Assembly: GCA_900766135.1 (NCBI GenBank)
Contig: CAAFUF010000006.1
Coordinates: 1-64,000, forward strand
Direction of reading: 5' to 3'
From: Paenibacillaceae bacterium
GTDB taxonomy: Bacteria; Bacillota; Bacilli; Paenibacillales; Paenibacillaceae
Length of the DNA stretch: 64,000 bases
Shown: in pieces, positions 15,720 to 24,241 of the stretch
How the letters are laid out: every line of letters starts with the position of its first letter
Numbering within the stretch: position 1 is the first letter of the stretch
The notes under the pieces: generated by a model
Told to the model about the DNA's origin: nothing
Seen by the model: the letters and a program-made list of their open reading frames with translations, nothing else
The model's database searches: none
Translations under genes and position numbers: made by a program

Positions 15720-17882
15720 TCAGACCCTCAAGCTCATTTTGGCCGCATACTCCGACGCCCCATCGCCGGAGACGTATTCCGGCAGTTCCTCGCCGTACAG
15801 CAGCCATAACTCGTGCAGCGCGCGGGTACAGCCGACGTAAAGCAGCTTGGCGTCCTTCGGCCCGTAATGCTCCCGGTCGACGTCCGTCACGATCACGGCA
15901 TCGAACTCGAGGCCCTTCGACAGATACACCGGCAGTACCGATACGCCGCCGGCGTATTGCGTCAGCTCCCCGTTAATCAGATTGACCTCCAGTCCCTCCG
16001 AACTTAACGCCGCATACAGCTCCTCCGCCTCCCGCATCGTCCGGGTCAATACCGCCGCCGTGCGGAACGAACCGCCCAGCACCTTGTCCAGCGCCCTTCG
16101 AATCAGCGGCAGCCGCTGCTCGCCATCCGCTTCCAGCAACCGCACCGGCTCCCCGCTGCGGAATACCGGAACGGCCAGCAATTCCGCGCCTACCCCCTTT
16201 TCCAGGATATCGTTGGCGAATTGGATAATCTCCATCGTAGACCGGTAGCTGCGCGTTAACGCAAAATAAGCGGTCTCGTCCGGCCGGAATAACTCCTGCA
16301 TTTCATCCCAATGGCGAACCCCTTTATAGTAATGGATGCCTTGCGACAAATCTCCGAGAATCGTAAAGGAGTGCCCCTTGACGAAGCGGTCCAGCACATG
16401 CACCTGAAACGGGGTAAAATCCTGCGCCTCGTCGATGACGACGTGGTCGAAGGTCTGATTCCCGTCAATTTCGTGGATCAGCGTATACAGGTACAGAAGG
16501 GCCGCCAAATCTTCTTCCTTGATGGCATTTTTCTTCAAGCGAGCTTGCGTTTCCTTCCAAATCCCCCGAGGGATCCGGTCCGAGACATCGGCCATCCCTT
16601 CCGTTCCGCCGCCTTTTCGTATGCCGAACAGCTCGCGGTACAGGCTCAGCGGCGTCAGCTCCGGCCATTTTTTCGCATAGCTTTTTTCCCGCAGCTGGGC
16701 CTTTTTCTTCCTGTCCTTGAGCGCTGCCGCCGATGGCGCCTTCTTCAGCTCCATCTCGATCCAGCGATGAATGCGCGCCAGCACCCGTTCTTTGCGGCGG
16801 GCCACCGGATAGTGGCGATATTCGCCTTCGAACCAGCCCAGGATCTCCTTGCGCAGCAGCCGCGCGCCTTCCCAAGGCTCGAAGTCGCCTTCGGGCACGC
16901 AGGCGGACTCAAGCATGCTCACTGACGCATCGATGATCTCCTTAAACGCCATCGAACCCTTGAAGCGTCCGGGCAGCTCCACATCCTGCCACGTTTCCGC
17001 CCCTTTCGCTCCGCCGTCAAACCAGCGCGACAACGCCTCCGATCCATCCGACGGTACCTCGTCCAAGCCCAGCACCTTGGCTGCCCAATCGCTGAACGTG
17101 CTCTGCTGGATATCCCCTACCCCAAGCTCGGGCAGCACTTCGGAGATATAGTCGATAAACATCAGGTTTGGCGCAAAAATAACCAGCCGTTCCGCCTTAA
17201 TCTGCTCCTTATACTGATACAGCAAAAAAGCCAGCCGATGCAGCGCCACGGTCGTTTTCCCGCTGCCGGCCACGCCTTGAATAATAAGCGCCGTATTTTT
17301 CGCCGCACGGATGATTTGGTCCTGTTCGGCCTGAATCGTCGAAACGATGTCGCGCAGGCGATTGTCCTTGTTCTCGCCGAGGCGGTAAACGAGGAACTCG
17401 TCCGATACGGCCGGACCGTCGCTGTCACGGTTATACGTATCCACGACCCGGTCCAAAATGCCTTTGCGGATCACGATGTTCCGCTTCAAATACACTAAAC
17501 CTTCAATCAAGCCCTCAGGCGCCACATAAGAAGCGTCCTCCCCGCCGGTAAACGAGTAGAACAGGCTGGCCACCGGCGCGCGCCAGTCGATGACGATGGG
17601 GTCTTTGCCGTCTTGGTCGCCGACCCCGACTTTGCCGATATAGAGCGGTGTTTTTCTTCTCCCCTGTTCCTCGAAATCCAGCCGTCCAAAATACGGCTCG
17701 CGAATCGACTGCTCCAGCTGCTTCCGCTGGGTCTCCCGGTTCTCCTCGAGAAGCTGCTCGGTAAAGTCCTGCCCGGTGTACACCGGAATCGAGCGCAGCC
17801 GCTGCAACTGCCGGTCGATCTCTTCCAAGGTGCGGTCGAGCCGCGCCTTCTCTTCTTGATAGGCACTTTGAAAATCATCCAT
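15720..17882 (-). CDS. helD: RNA polymerase recycling ATPase HelD (UvrD-like)
   Basis: HelD frees stalled RNA polymerase from nucleic acid using ATP. The first 60 residues form a charged coiled coil (EEKARLDRTLEEIDRQLQRL), which in HelD enters the polymerase channel. Next come VIDWRAPVASLFYSF and the split superfamily-1 helicase core, with Walker A GVAGSGKTT near residue 210, Walker B VVIDEAQDF, and later motifs LTRSYRST and LLYVGCTRA. 720 residues is slightly shorter than the B. subtilis protein. AGGAGG lies eight bases before the ATG. It stands as a single gene. Confidence 0.93.
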   Translation of the reverse strand: MDDFQSAYQEEKARLDRTLEEIDRQLQRLRSIPVYTGQDFTEQLLEENRETQRKQLEQSIREPYFGRLDFEEQGRRKTPLYIGKVGVGDQDGKDPIVIDWRAPVASLFYSFTGGEDASYVAPEGLIEGLVYLKRNIVIRKGILDRVVDTYNRDSDGPAVSDEFLVYRLGENKDNRLRDIVSTIQAEQDQIIRAAKNTALIIQGVAGSGKTTVALHRLAFLLYQYKEQIKAERLVIFAPNLMFIDYISEVLPELGVGDIQQSTFSDWAAKVLGLDEVPSDGSEALSRWFDGGAKGAETWQDVELPGRFKGSMAFKEIIDASVSMLESACVPEGDFEPWEGARLLRKEILGWFEGEYRHYPVARRKERVLARIHRWIEMELKKAPSAAALKDRKKKAQLREKSYAKKWPELTPLSLYRELFGIRKGGGTEGMADVSDRIPRGIWKETQARLKKNAIKEEDLAALLYLYTLIHEIDGNQTFDHVVIDEAQDFTPFQVHVLDRFVKGHSFTILGDLSQGIHYYKGVRHWDEMQELFRPDETAYFALTRSYRSTMEIIQFANDILEKGVGAELLAVPVFRSGEPVRLLEADGEQRLPLIRRALDKVLGGSFRTAAVLTRTMREAEELYAALSSEGLEVNLINGELTQYAGGVSVLPVYLSKGLEFDAVIVTDVDREHYGPKDAKLLYVGCTRALHELWLLYGEELPEYVSGDGASEYAAKMSLRV

Positions 17883-17968
17883 TTCAGTTACCTCCTAAGG
17901 TTTTGTGTACTCCAGACTCAAAAGGAGTTTCATTATACCATTACCTCCGGCCAAAAGGCGAATTTTCT

Positions 17969-18023
17969 CAAAAAGAAAGACGCCGGGCAGGGGTGCCTAG
18001 GCTCCACCTCTAACCAGCGTCTT
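17969..18023 (-). terminator. Probable terminator after the YdeI-type gene
   Basis: On the minus strand GACGC and GCGTC flank an inner GGTG/CACC stem, and the structure is followed by TTTCTTTTTG. It lies about 20 bp after the stop at 18041, and would end the tcdA-ydeI transcript before the helD promoter. Confidence 0.55.
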
Positions 18024-18040
18024 CGTTATCGCATTTTTTT

Positions 18041-18709
18041 CTACGTTTTATCCGACGGGCGCTTCAGGCCCAACTTCAGCTTCTCGACGGTTTGAGCAAT
18101 CCGGCTCTCCCGCGTTTCCGCCCGCTTCGCGTCCAGAACCCATTCGATATACGCCTTCTTGTGGGACGGAGCTAACCGGCCAAACGCCTCGGCCGCCTGC
18201 GGGTGACCGCTCAGCGCCGCCGCCAGGTCCTCCGGCGTTTCCGGCGTCGGTGCGGATTGCCGCTTCGCCTTAGGCTCCCCCGTGCCCGCCGTGCGGCGCG
18301 AGGAACCCGGCGTCAGCTTCACCTTATCCGCCGGGCGAAAACGCATCGCGGACCAGGTCTCGTCGAGCGAGACCAGCGCGATCCCGTCATAACCTGCGGC
18401 TTTCACCGTTTCCCAGCCTTTGTCCCGGGTCAAATCCGTGCCGGCTTTGGCCCCGCCCTTCGGATAACACAGCCACAGCAGCCCATCCGGCTTAATGGCG
18501 TGCAGCGCCTTGGCCGCTCCTTCCTCCACGTCCCGGATCGACCGAAAAAACATCTGCACGAAGTCATAACTTCCGGCTTGATGTTCATCCGGATGGGAAT
18601 GCTTCGAGCTTAAGCCCAACTGCTCCACGTACCCGTCCGGTGCATCCAGTACGAGCACGCGGTCGCTGTCCGCAGGGAATCGCAGCTTCTTGGCCAGCTC
18701 CGGATTCAT
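18041..18709 (-). CDS. YdeI/OmpD-associated family protein with N-terminal DUF3052-like domain
   Basis: 222 residues from the ATG at 18709, which overlaps the tcdA stop (ATGA). A much longer in-frame start would lie wholly inside tcdA in another frame and is rejected. The first 120 residues, including FFRSIRDVEEGAAKALHAI and DGLLWLCYPKGGAK, resemble DUF3052-type proteins. After a short linker the C-terminus ALSGHPQAAEAFGRLAPSHK and IEWVLDAKRAETRESRI matches the YdeI/OmpD-associated domain. The molecular function of these domains is poorly known. Translational coupling suggests it is made together with TcdA. Confidence 0.78.
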   Translation of the reverse strand: MNPELAKKLRFPADSDRVLVLDAPDGYVEQLGLSSKHSHPDEHQAGSYDFVQMFFRSIRDVEEGAAKALHAIKPDGLLWLCYPKGGAKAGTDLTRDKGWETVKAAGYDGIALVSLDETWSAMRFRPADKVKLTPGSSRRTAGTGEPKAKRQSAPTPETPEDLAAALSGHPQAAEAFGRLAPSHKKAYIEWVLDAKRAETRESRIAQTVEKLKLGLKRPSDKT

Positions 18710-19458
18710 ACGCGCACGCCCCCGCGCTCCAACAGCTCGCGTACCGCCACGCTGACCATGATCAAGCCGACCACCGGCGGCACGAACGAGTTGCTGGCCG
18801 GCGGCTGCTTGGCCTTGCGGATTTTGGCGCCGGCCGGAGCGATTTTCTCCGTGACGTCCTGACGGGGTTTCACCGGCGGCTCGGTCGAGAAGACGACCTT
18901 GACGCCCTTTTTGATCCCGGCTTCCCGCAGTTTCGTGCGAATCACGCGAGCCATCGGATCCATATGGGTTTTCGAGATATCGGTAACCTGGAATTTCGTC
19001 GGGTCCATTTTGTTGGCGGCTCCCATGCTCGACAAAATCGGAATCCCTCGCTTCAAGCACTCCTTGATCAAATGGATCTTGTACATGATCGTATCCGAAG
19101 CGTCAAGTACGTAATCGATTTCGTATTTAAACAGCTCTTCGTAAGTCTCTTCCGTATAGAACATATTCAGCGCGATCGTTTCGCACTCCGGGTTGATGAG
19201 CTTAACCCGTTCGCACATGAGGTCGGCTTTCTTCTGCCCGATCGTCGTCGTCAAAGCATGAATTTGCCGATTGATATTGGTGATATCGACGACGTCCTTG
19301 TCGATCAGGATGATCCGGCCGATGCCGGTTCTGGCCAGCCCTTCGACCGCCATCGCCCCCACGCCGCCGACGCCGAGCACGGCTACCGTGCTTTTCTTCA
19401 GAATATCCAGTCCCTCTGCCCCGATGGCGAGTTCCGTGCGCGAAAATTGATGAAGCAT
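18706..19458 (-). CDS. tcdA: tRNA threonylcarbamoyladenosine dehydratase TcdA
   Basis: E1-like ATP-dependent enzyme that cyclises t6A37 of ANN-decoding tRNAs to ct6A. It has the adenylation-domain glycine motif VLGVGGVGAMAVEGLARTG at residues 27-46, INRQ in the following loop, and ASDTIMYKIHLIKECLKRG later. Length, 250 residues, fits YgdL/CsdL/YrvM. GGGAGG precedes the ATG. In B. subtilis yrvM also follows aspS. The C-terminus overlaps the next gene by four bases. MoeB/ThiF-type function is unlikely because of the length and context. Confidence 0.92.
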   Translation of the reverse strand: MLHQFSRTELAIGAEGLDILKKSTVAVLGVGGVGAMAVEGLARTGIGRIILIDKDVVDITNINRQIHALTTTIGQKKADLMCERVKLINPECETIALNMFYTEETYEELFKYEIDYVLDASDTIMYKIHLIKECLKRGIPILSSMGAANKMDPTKFQVTDISKTHMDPMARVIRTKLREAGIKKGVKVVFSTEPPVKPRQDVTEKIAPAGAKIRKAKQPPASNSFVPPVVGLIMVSVAVRELLERGGVRV

Positions 19459-19497
19459 GGTCTACTGTACCTCCCGATAGGTTGACGTCTTAATCGG

Positions 19498-21276
19498 TTA
19501 TTTTTTTACTTCCGCCAGCTTGGCAGCGAGCTTGATGTGCAGCTGGTCAAGCTGCGATCCGTCCACTTCGGACGGCGCGTTCATCAGCAAATCGGTCGCG
19601 CTGGCCGTTTTCGGGAAGGCGATCGTTTCGCGCAGGTTGGAACGACCTGCCAGCAGCATGACCAGGCGGTCGAAGCCAAAGGCGATCCCGCCGTGCGGCG
19701 GCGTACCGTACTCGAAGGCATCCATCAGATAGCCGAATTTGTCCTGGGCTTCCTCTTGCGACAAGCCAATCGCTTTGAACATTTTCTCCTGTACGTCGCG
19801 TTTGTAAATCCGCATCGAGCCGCCGCCGACTTCATAGCCGTTCAGCACGAGGTCGTACGCTTGCGCCAGGATTTTGCCCGGATCAGTGTCAAACAGCGGC
19901 AGATCCTCCTCGCGCGGACGGGTGAACGGATGGTGTTCGGCGATGTAGCGTTTTTGCTCTTCATCCCAACCCAGTAGCGGGAAGTCGACGACCCAGGCAA
20001 ATTTGTAGACGCTGTCGTCGATCAGGCCGAGATCGCGGCCGATTTTCAGGCGCAGCGCGCCCAGAACGTCGGCCACAACTTTCTTGTTATCTGCGGAGAA
20101 CAACAGCAGGTCGCCTTCTTCGGCGCCGGTGCGTTCCTTGATCGCTTCGATTTCCTGCTCCGTAAAGAATTTCACGATCGGGCCGCGGAATTCGCCTTCC
20201 TTCACTTGAATCCAGGCGAGGCCCTTCGCGCCGTAACGGGCCGCATACGGTCCGAGGTCATCGATGTCCTTACGGCTCCACGTGCCGCAGCCTTTGGCGT
20301 TCAGGACTTTCACTTCGCCGCCCTTCTCGATGACGGAAGCAAATACCTTGACTCCGCTTGTGGCCACGAGGTCGCTCACGTTCACCAGCTCCAGGCCGAA
20401 ACGGAGGTCCGGTTTATCCGAGCCGTACTTGTCCATGGCATCGGCATAGCTAAGGCGCTGGAACGGCGTAGGGATATCGACGCCTTTCGTTTCTTTGAAC
20501 AGGCGCGCCACCAGCTTCTCCATCATGTGCAGCAGCTCGTCGCGGGATAGGAACGACGTCTCGATGTCGACCTGGGTAAACTCCGGCTGACGGTCGGCAC
20601 GCAGGTCCTCGTCGCGGAAGCAGCGGGCGATTTGGTAGTAGCGCTCGATTCCGCTGACCATGAGTAGCTGCTTGTACAGCTGCGGCGATTGCGGAAGGGC
20701 GAAAAATTCGCCCGGATGCACGCGGCTCGGCACAAGATAATCGCGTGCTCCTTCCGGCGAGCTCTTGGTCAAGATCGGAGTTTCCACCTCGATAAAGCCT
20801 TCTCCGTCGAGGAAGTCGCGGAACACTTTGGCGGCTTTGGAGCGCAGCCACAGCGTTTGCTGCATTTCCGGACGGCGCAGATCGAGGTAACGGTATTTCA
20901 AACGCAGCGATTCATCCACTTCGATGCCGTCTTCAATGAAGAACGGCGGCGTTTTGGCTGCATTCAACACTTCGATTTCCGTAATTTGCACTTCAATATC
21001 CCCGGTAGGCAGATTCGGGTTAACCGTTTCGGCATCCCGTGCCACGACTTTCCCGGTGACGGCCAGCACGTACTCGCTGCGCACCCGGTCGGCGATTTGC
21101 AGCGCTTCTCCGGAATAAGCCGGGTTAAAGACGATCTGTACGATCCCGCTTCGGTCGCGCAGATCGATGAACAGGACGCCCCCCAAGTCGCGGCGGGTTT
21201 GCACCCAGCCGTTTAATGTAACGGTTTCTCCGATGTTCGCGGTGCTAAGCGCCCCGCATTGATGCGTTCGTTTCAT
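19498..21276 (-). CDS. aspS: Aspartyl-tRNA synthetase
   Basis: Charges tRNA-Asp. This bacterial-type class II synthetase has an N-terminal OB fold (GETVTLNGWVQTRRDLGG), the catalytic core with RYYQIARCFRDEDLRADRQP (motif 2) and GIAFGFDRLVMLLAG (motif 3), and the bacterial GAD insertion domain between them. 592 residues is typical. GGGGAG lies five bases before the ATG. It is 44 bp after hisS and is under the same T-box leader, whose specifier codon GAC fits this gene's amino acid. Whether it also charges tRNA-Asn cannot be judged from the sequence. Confidence 0.97.
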   Translation of the reverse strand: MKRTHQCGALSTANIGETVTLNGWVQTRRDLGGVLFIDLRDRSGIVQIVFNPAYSGEALQIADRVRSEYVLAVTGKVVARDAETVNPNLPTGDIEVQITEIEVLNAAKTPPFFIEDGIEVDESLRLKYRYLDLRRPEMQQTLWLRSKAAKVFRDFLDGEGFIEVETPILTKSSPEGARDYLVPSRVHPGEFFALPQSPQLYKQLLMVSGIERYYQIARCFRDEDLRADRQPEFTQVDIETSFLSRDELLHMMEKLVARLFKETKGVDIPTPFQRLSYADAMDKYGSDKPDLRFGLELVNVSDLVATSGVKVFASVIEKGGEVKVLNAKGCGTWSRKDIDDLGPYAARYGAKGLAWIQVKEGEFRGPIVKFFTEQEIEAIKERTGAEEGDLLLFSADNKKVVADVLGALRLKIGRDLGLIDDSVYKFAWVVDFPLLGWDEEQKRYIAEHHPFTRPREEDLPLFDTDPGKILAQAYDLVLNGYEVGGGSMRIYKRDVQEKMFKAIGLSQEEAQDKFGYLMDAFEYGTPPHGGIAFGFDRLVMLLAGRSNLRETIAFPKTASATDLLMNAPSEVDGSQLDQLHIKLAAKLAEVKK

Positions 21277-21320
21277 CGTAACTCCCCTTTTCGCTTTTGA
21301 CTATTGTTTATAGGTTAAGG

Positions 21321-22565
21321 TTATTTCAACTCTTGAATCAGTTCGCTTAACTTCACCGTGCACTGCTCGCCGCTTTCCATCGACTTCAGCGCGATTTCTC
21401 CGCGCTGCAGCTCATCGTCGCCGAGAATCGCGGTGTATCGCGCTTGCATCCGGTCGGCAGATTTCATTTGTGCCTTCATCTTCCGGCCCAGGTAATCGCG
21501 TTCGGCGGAGAATCCCGCTTGCCGCAGCTTAAACAGCTGGGTCGTAACTTCCTTATCCGCCGCTTCACCCAGGGCGATGAGATATACGTCCAGCGGTTTG
21601 ACGGCGCCGACTTCAATCTCCTGTTTTTCCAGGATCAACGCGATCCGTTCAAGTCCCATTCCGAAGCCGATGCCCGGTTGATCGGGTCCGCCCACTTCCG
21701 CCACCAGCCCGTTATAACGCCCGCCGCCGCCGATTGTGTCGATCGCGCCGATGCCTTGCGCTTTGTACTCAAAAGCGGTATGGGTGTAGTAGTCCAACCC
21801 GCGGACGAGGCGAGGATTGATCTCGTAGTCGACCTCCATCGCGCTCAGCAGCTCCTGCACCTTCGCAAAATGCGCAGTGCACTCCTCATCCAGGCTATCC
21901 AGGATGGACGGTGCGCCAACGAATTTGTCCTGGTCGGTCTTGCAGTCCAGCACGCGCAGCGGATTACGTTCAATCCGGGCTTGGCAGTCTTTGCACAAGC
22001 TGTCCTTCATCGGCATCAGGAATCCCAGCAGCTTCTCCCGGTAAACCGCCCGGCTCGCCGGATTGCCAACGGAGTTGATCTCCACCTTCACGCCTTGCAG
22101 CCCCAGCTCGCGGCAAAATTGGTAACCCAAAGCCACGATTTCGGCGTCGATCGCCGGATCGGTCGCCCCGAACGCCTCTACCCCAAACTGGTGGAACTGG
22201 CGCTGCCGGCCGGCCTGCGGACGCTCATAGCGGAACATCGGCCCGATATAATACAGCTTGCTGACGTCCGGTTCGCCGTAAAGCTTGTTCTCCACATAGG
22301 AGCGGACGACGCCTGCCGTTCCTTCCGGACGCAGCGTCATGCTGCGCTCCCCTTTATCCAGAAACGTATACATTTCCTTCTCGACGATATCCGTCGTTTC
22401 CCCTACGCCGCGTTCGAACAGCGAGGTCTGCTCGAAGATCGGAGTACGGATCTCCCGGTAGTTAAAGCGCCGGCATAAATCTCTGGCCTTCTCTTCAATA
22501 AATTGCCACTTCTCGACGGTTCCCGGCAGCAAATCCTGCGTACCCGTCGGTTTCTGAAAAGCCAT
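21321..22565 (-). CDS. hisS: Histidyl-tRNA synthetase
   Basis: Class II synthetase charging tRNA-His, 414 residues. It shows FQKPTGTQDLLPG at the N-terminus, the motif 2 region MFRYERPQAGRQRQFHQFG, and the histidine-specific LVRGLDYYTHTAFEY and GGGRYNGLV. The ATG at 22565 has GGAGG eight bases upstream. A longer in-frame reading extends back into the T-box and is not coding. It is the first gene after the T-box, followed by aspS. Confidence 0.97.
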   Translation of the reverse strand: MAFQKPTGTQDLLPGTVEKWQFIEEKARDLCRRFNYREIRTPIFEQTSLFERGVGETTDIVEKEMYTFLDKGERSMTLRPEGTAGVVRSYVENKLYGEPDVSKLYYIGPMFRYERPQAGRQRQFHQFGVEAFGATDPAIDAEIVALGYQFCRELGLQGVKVEINSVGNPASRAVYREKLLGFLMPMKDSLCKDCQARIERNPLRVLDCKTDQDKFVGAPSILDSLDEECTAHFAKVQELLSAMEVDYEINPRLVRGLDYYTHTAFEYKAQGIGAIDTIGGGGRYNGLVAEVGGPDQPGIGFGMGLERIALILEKQEIEVGAVKPLDVYLIALGEAADKEVTTQLFKLRQAGFSAERDYLGRKMKAQMKSADRMQARYTAILGDDELQRGEIALKSMESGEQCTVKLSELIQELK

Positions 22566-22600
22566 ATCGTTCATCCTCCATCTCAGACTCGTAAGCCAAT

Positions 22601-22960
22601 ATAAAAAATCTCCCGTTCCTGTTTGATCCAAACAGGGACGAGAGATCGGTTCGCAATCACCCGTGGTGCCACCCACATTCCGAATTCGATGTCTCTTCAC
22701 GCAGGCCGCGCGTCGGCTTTCAAGCATCGCATTCGCTTTCAGCGGTTATCGCCCGCCTACGCCGCACGTCTACTCTCCAAGCGAAGGATCGCTCCGGGAT
22801 TTCGCCGCCGGTTCTCGGGGAAGTCTTTCGTCCAATCATCACCGGAATCCTTCCAGCCTGCTCCGCCAACCGGGTAACGGATGAGATACTTCCGTTAAGC
22901 CGCCGTCGAAGTCGGGGATTCCTCTCTGTGGATGTGGGGTTGCACTACTTTCTCCCGTCA
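22601..22960 (-). promoter_or_regulatory. T-box riboswitch of hisS-aspS, specifier GAC (Asp)
   Basis: On the minus strand the leader begins GACGGGAGAAAGTAG, and Stem I pairs GGAATCC with GGATTCC. The specifier loop reads ACGAAAGACTTCC, which aligns with ACGAAAGGC in the known glyQS T-box, so the specifier is GAC at 22825-22823, an Asp codon. The T-box sequence TGGGTGGCACCACGGGT is at 22675-22659. The terminator at 22646-22601 pairs CTCTCGTCCCTGTTTG with the strand ending GAACGGGAG, then six T. Uncharged tRNA-Asp should turn on the operon. Confidence 0.93.
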
Positions 22961-23081
22961 TCAAATAAATATTGAAGTCCAATTCACGCCCTCATGGAGG
23001 TGACGTCAACTGTTATTTTTAGATTGTATGAAACCACCGCGCTAAAGTCAAGTCCGGGCGCGAAAAATGTCCGAACAAAGA

Positions 23082-23113
23082 AAAAAACCTGTCACCAACG
23101 GGGTGCAGGTTCA
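23082..23113 (-). terminator. Rho-independent terminator
   Basis: On the minus strand AACCTGCACC pairs with GGTGACAGGTT and is followed by seven T. It ends the two-gene unit 23885-23228, about 115 bp after the last stop. Confidence 0.8.
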
Positions 23114-23227
23114 AAAAGTATTATATTAAAAAGGGGGTCATGCTGTTATTATAAACAAGCAATGTTAAGGGAACATGTTTCTAATATTACAGTTATATTA
23201 CAGAGAGCATCGAAAGCTGCAATCGGC

Positions 23228-23692
23228 TTACGGCTCGGCGATGTAAGCTCCTTGCTCGCGTAATTTTCGCACGACGGTCTCATAATCGCTATCCTTAACA
23301 CTTGCGCTAAGAACGTATTTCCACCCTTGGGGCTCGTCGCTGGTGTCGATCAGGGATTCCGAGGCCATCGGCCGATCCCCGGAAACGGCTTCGCTGCGCT
23401 CTCCGTTCAACGAGTCGCCCGCGTAGCGTTCCCCCATGACCGTAACCGGCAGCACGCTCTGCACGCCGCGCACCGTTCCGGGCACAGGAACGATCCCCGG
23501 ATTGTTCGCGCCCGATGCGCTGATGACCCCGTTATTTAGAGGTAACAGCGGAACCTGGAGCCGATCGTCCTCTCCCCAATCGTTGGATACATGCCCTGCT
23601 TCAACCTCATTAATATTATAAGCCCGCAAAGTGATGCGCGCGCCTTCCACCTGATCTTCCGTATTGAAATAGGCCTGAATATGTTGGGTCAT
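23228..23692 (-). CDS. Hypothetical protein of 154 residues
   Basis: It begins MTQHIQAYFNTEDQVEGARI, a form often seen in small stress-type proteins where the first 30 residues describe an alpha-beta unit for sensing or flipping (QAYFNTEDQVEGARITL). The centre is Gly/Pro/Ser-rich and probably flexible. The end has a second alpha-beta unit, VLSASVKDSDYETVVRKLRE. The two similar ends suggest a duplicated ferredoxin-like fold. AAGGAGG lies eight bases before the ATG. It follows the 55-residue gene by 25 bp. Function is not known; resemblance to general stress proteins is only an impression. Confidence 0.75.
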   Translation of the reverse strand: MTQHIQAYFNTEDQVEGARITLRAYNINEVEAGHVSNDWGEDDRLQVPLLPLNNGVISASGANNPGIVPVPGTVRGVQSVLPVTVMGERYAGDSLNGERSEAVSGDRPMASESLIDTSDEPQGWKYVLSASVKDSDYETVVRKLREQGAYIAEP

Positions 23693-23717
23693 GCCCCATA
23701 CCTCCTTATGATCAACG

Positions 23718-23885
23718 TCAGCTTCCCGGTCGAGGCAGCCATTCGCTAGAGGGCTTGGCCTCCCGCATCATGGCATCAAAGCGCTCCGGTTCGGCCAAAC
23801 GTGCCGACATCCGGGCTTCGCTGCGATGTCCCGCCATAATGAGCGGAATGGACTGCCAATCTCTCGATTTCGCCGATTGGTGCAC
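23718..23885 (-). CDS. Small hypothetical protein of 55 residues
   Basis: GTG at 23885 has AAAGGAG nine bases upstream and opens MHQSAKSRDWQSIPLIMAGH. The protein then runs RSEARMSARLAEPERFDAMM and ends SSEWLPRPGS. It is basic to neutral, likely helical in the middle, with no membrane segment and no known motif. The next gene on the same strand starts 25 bp later, so both are probably one operon ended by the terminator at 23082. The ribosome-binding site and context are the main evidence that it is real. Confidence 0.55.
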   Translation of the reverse strand: MHQSAKSRDWQSIPLIMAGHRSEARMSARLAEPERFDAMMREAKPSSEWLPRPGS

Positions 23886-24031
23886 GGACAGCAACTCCTT
23901 TGGTCGTCAAGCTCTTTACCACAAGGTTGTACCAAAAACGGTCCGCTTATCCTTTAGAACCGCAAAACCTTCACTAAAAATTAGAGGATCATTTTCCATC
24001 TTGAGGTATAATGGGGCCAAATCCCGCATAA

Positions 24032-24151
24032 GGAGGTTTCTTCTCCGGGCAGTTCAACGTCTCCCTTGGCGTCGATGCCGCTAATCCGACGGGAGCCTAC
24101 CGGCTTTACGAGAAAGCCGGGATGATTCCGGAATATGAAATCAGCATTTAA
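24032..24151 (+). pseudogene. C-terminal fragment of a GNAT acetyltransferase
   Basis: In frame to the stop at 24149-24151 the sequence reads FNVSLGVDAANPTGAYRLYE then KAGMIPEYEISI. This is the typical end of GNAT N-acetyltransferases, where the LGVDxxNPTGAxxLYEKxGM motif forms part of the acetyl-CoA fold. The frame is closed by a stop at 24029-24031, and no upstream part of such an enzyme was found, so only about the last 33 codons remain. It is probably a gene remnant left by deletion. A terminator follows at 24186. Confidence 0.65.
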
Positions 24152-24185
24152 GAGAAAATTTTACCGGTTCCGGCCTCCTAGCCAA

Positions 24186-24231
24186 AAGCGGGACAAGACG
24201 ACGATTTCCTCGCGTCTTGTCCCGCTTTTTC
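24186..24231. terminator. Strong bidirectional terminator
   Basis: AAGCGGGACAAGACG and CGTCTTGTCCCGCTT form a 15-bp stem with a loop of about 12 bases. T-rich sequence follows on the plus strand and TTTTGGC on the minus strand. It lies 11 bp after the dtd stop and after the GNAT fragment, and can serve both. Confidence 0.85.
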
Positions 24232-24241
24232 CTTATTTTAT

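Noticed and set aside
18710..19060. N-terminal extension of the YdeI-type gene by 117 codons
   Set aside because: The extra part lies inside tcdA in another frame and has no similarity; the ATG at 18709 overlaps the tcdA stop in the normal coupled manner.
21444..22478. 344-codon open frame opposite hisS
   Set aside because: Mirror frame of hisS without start signal or similarity.
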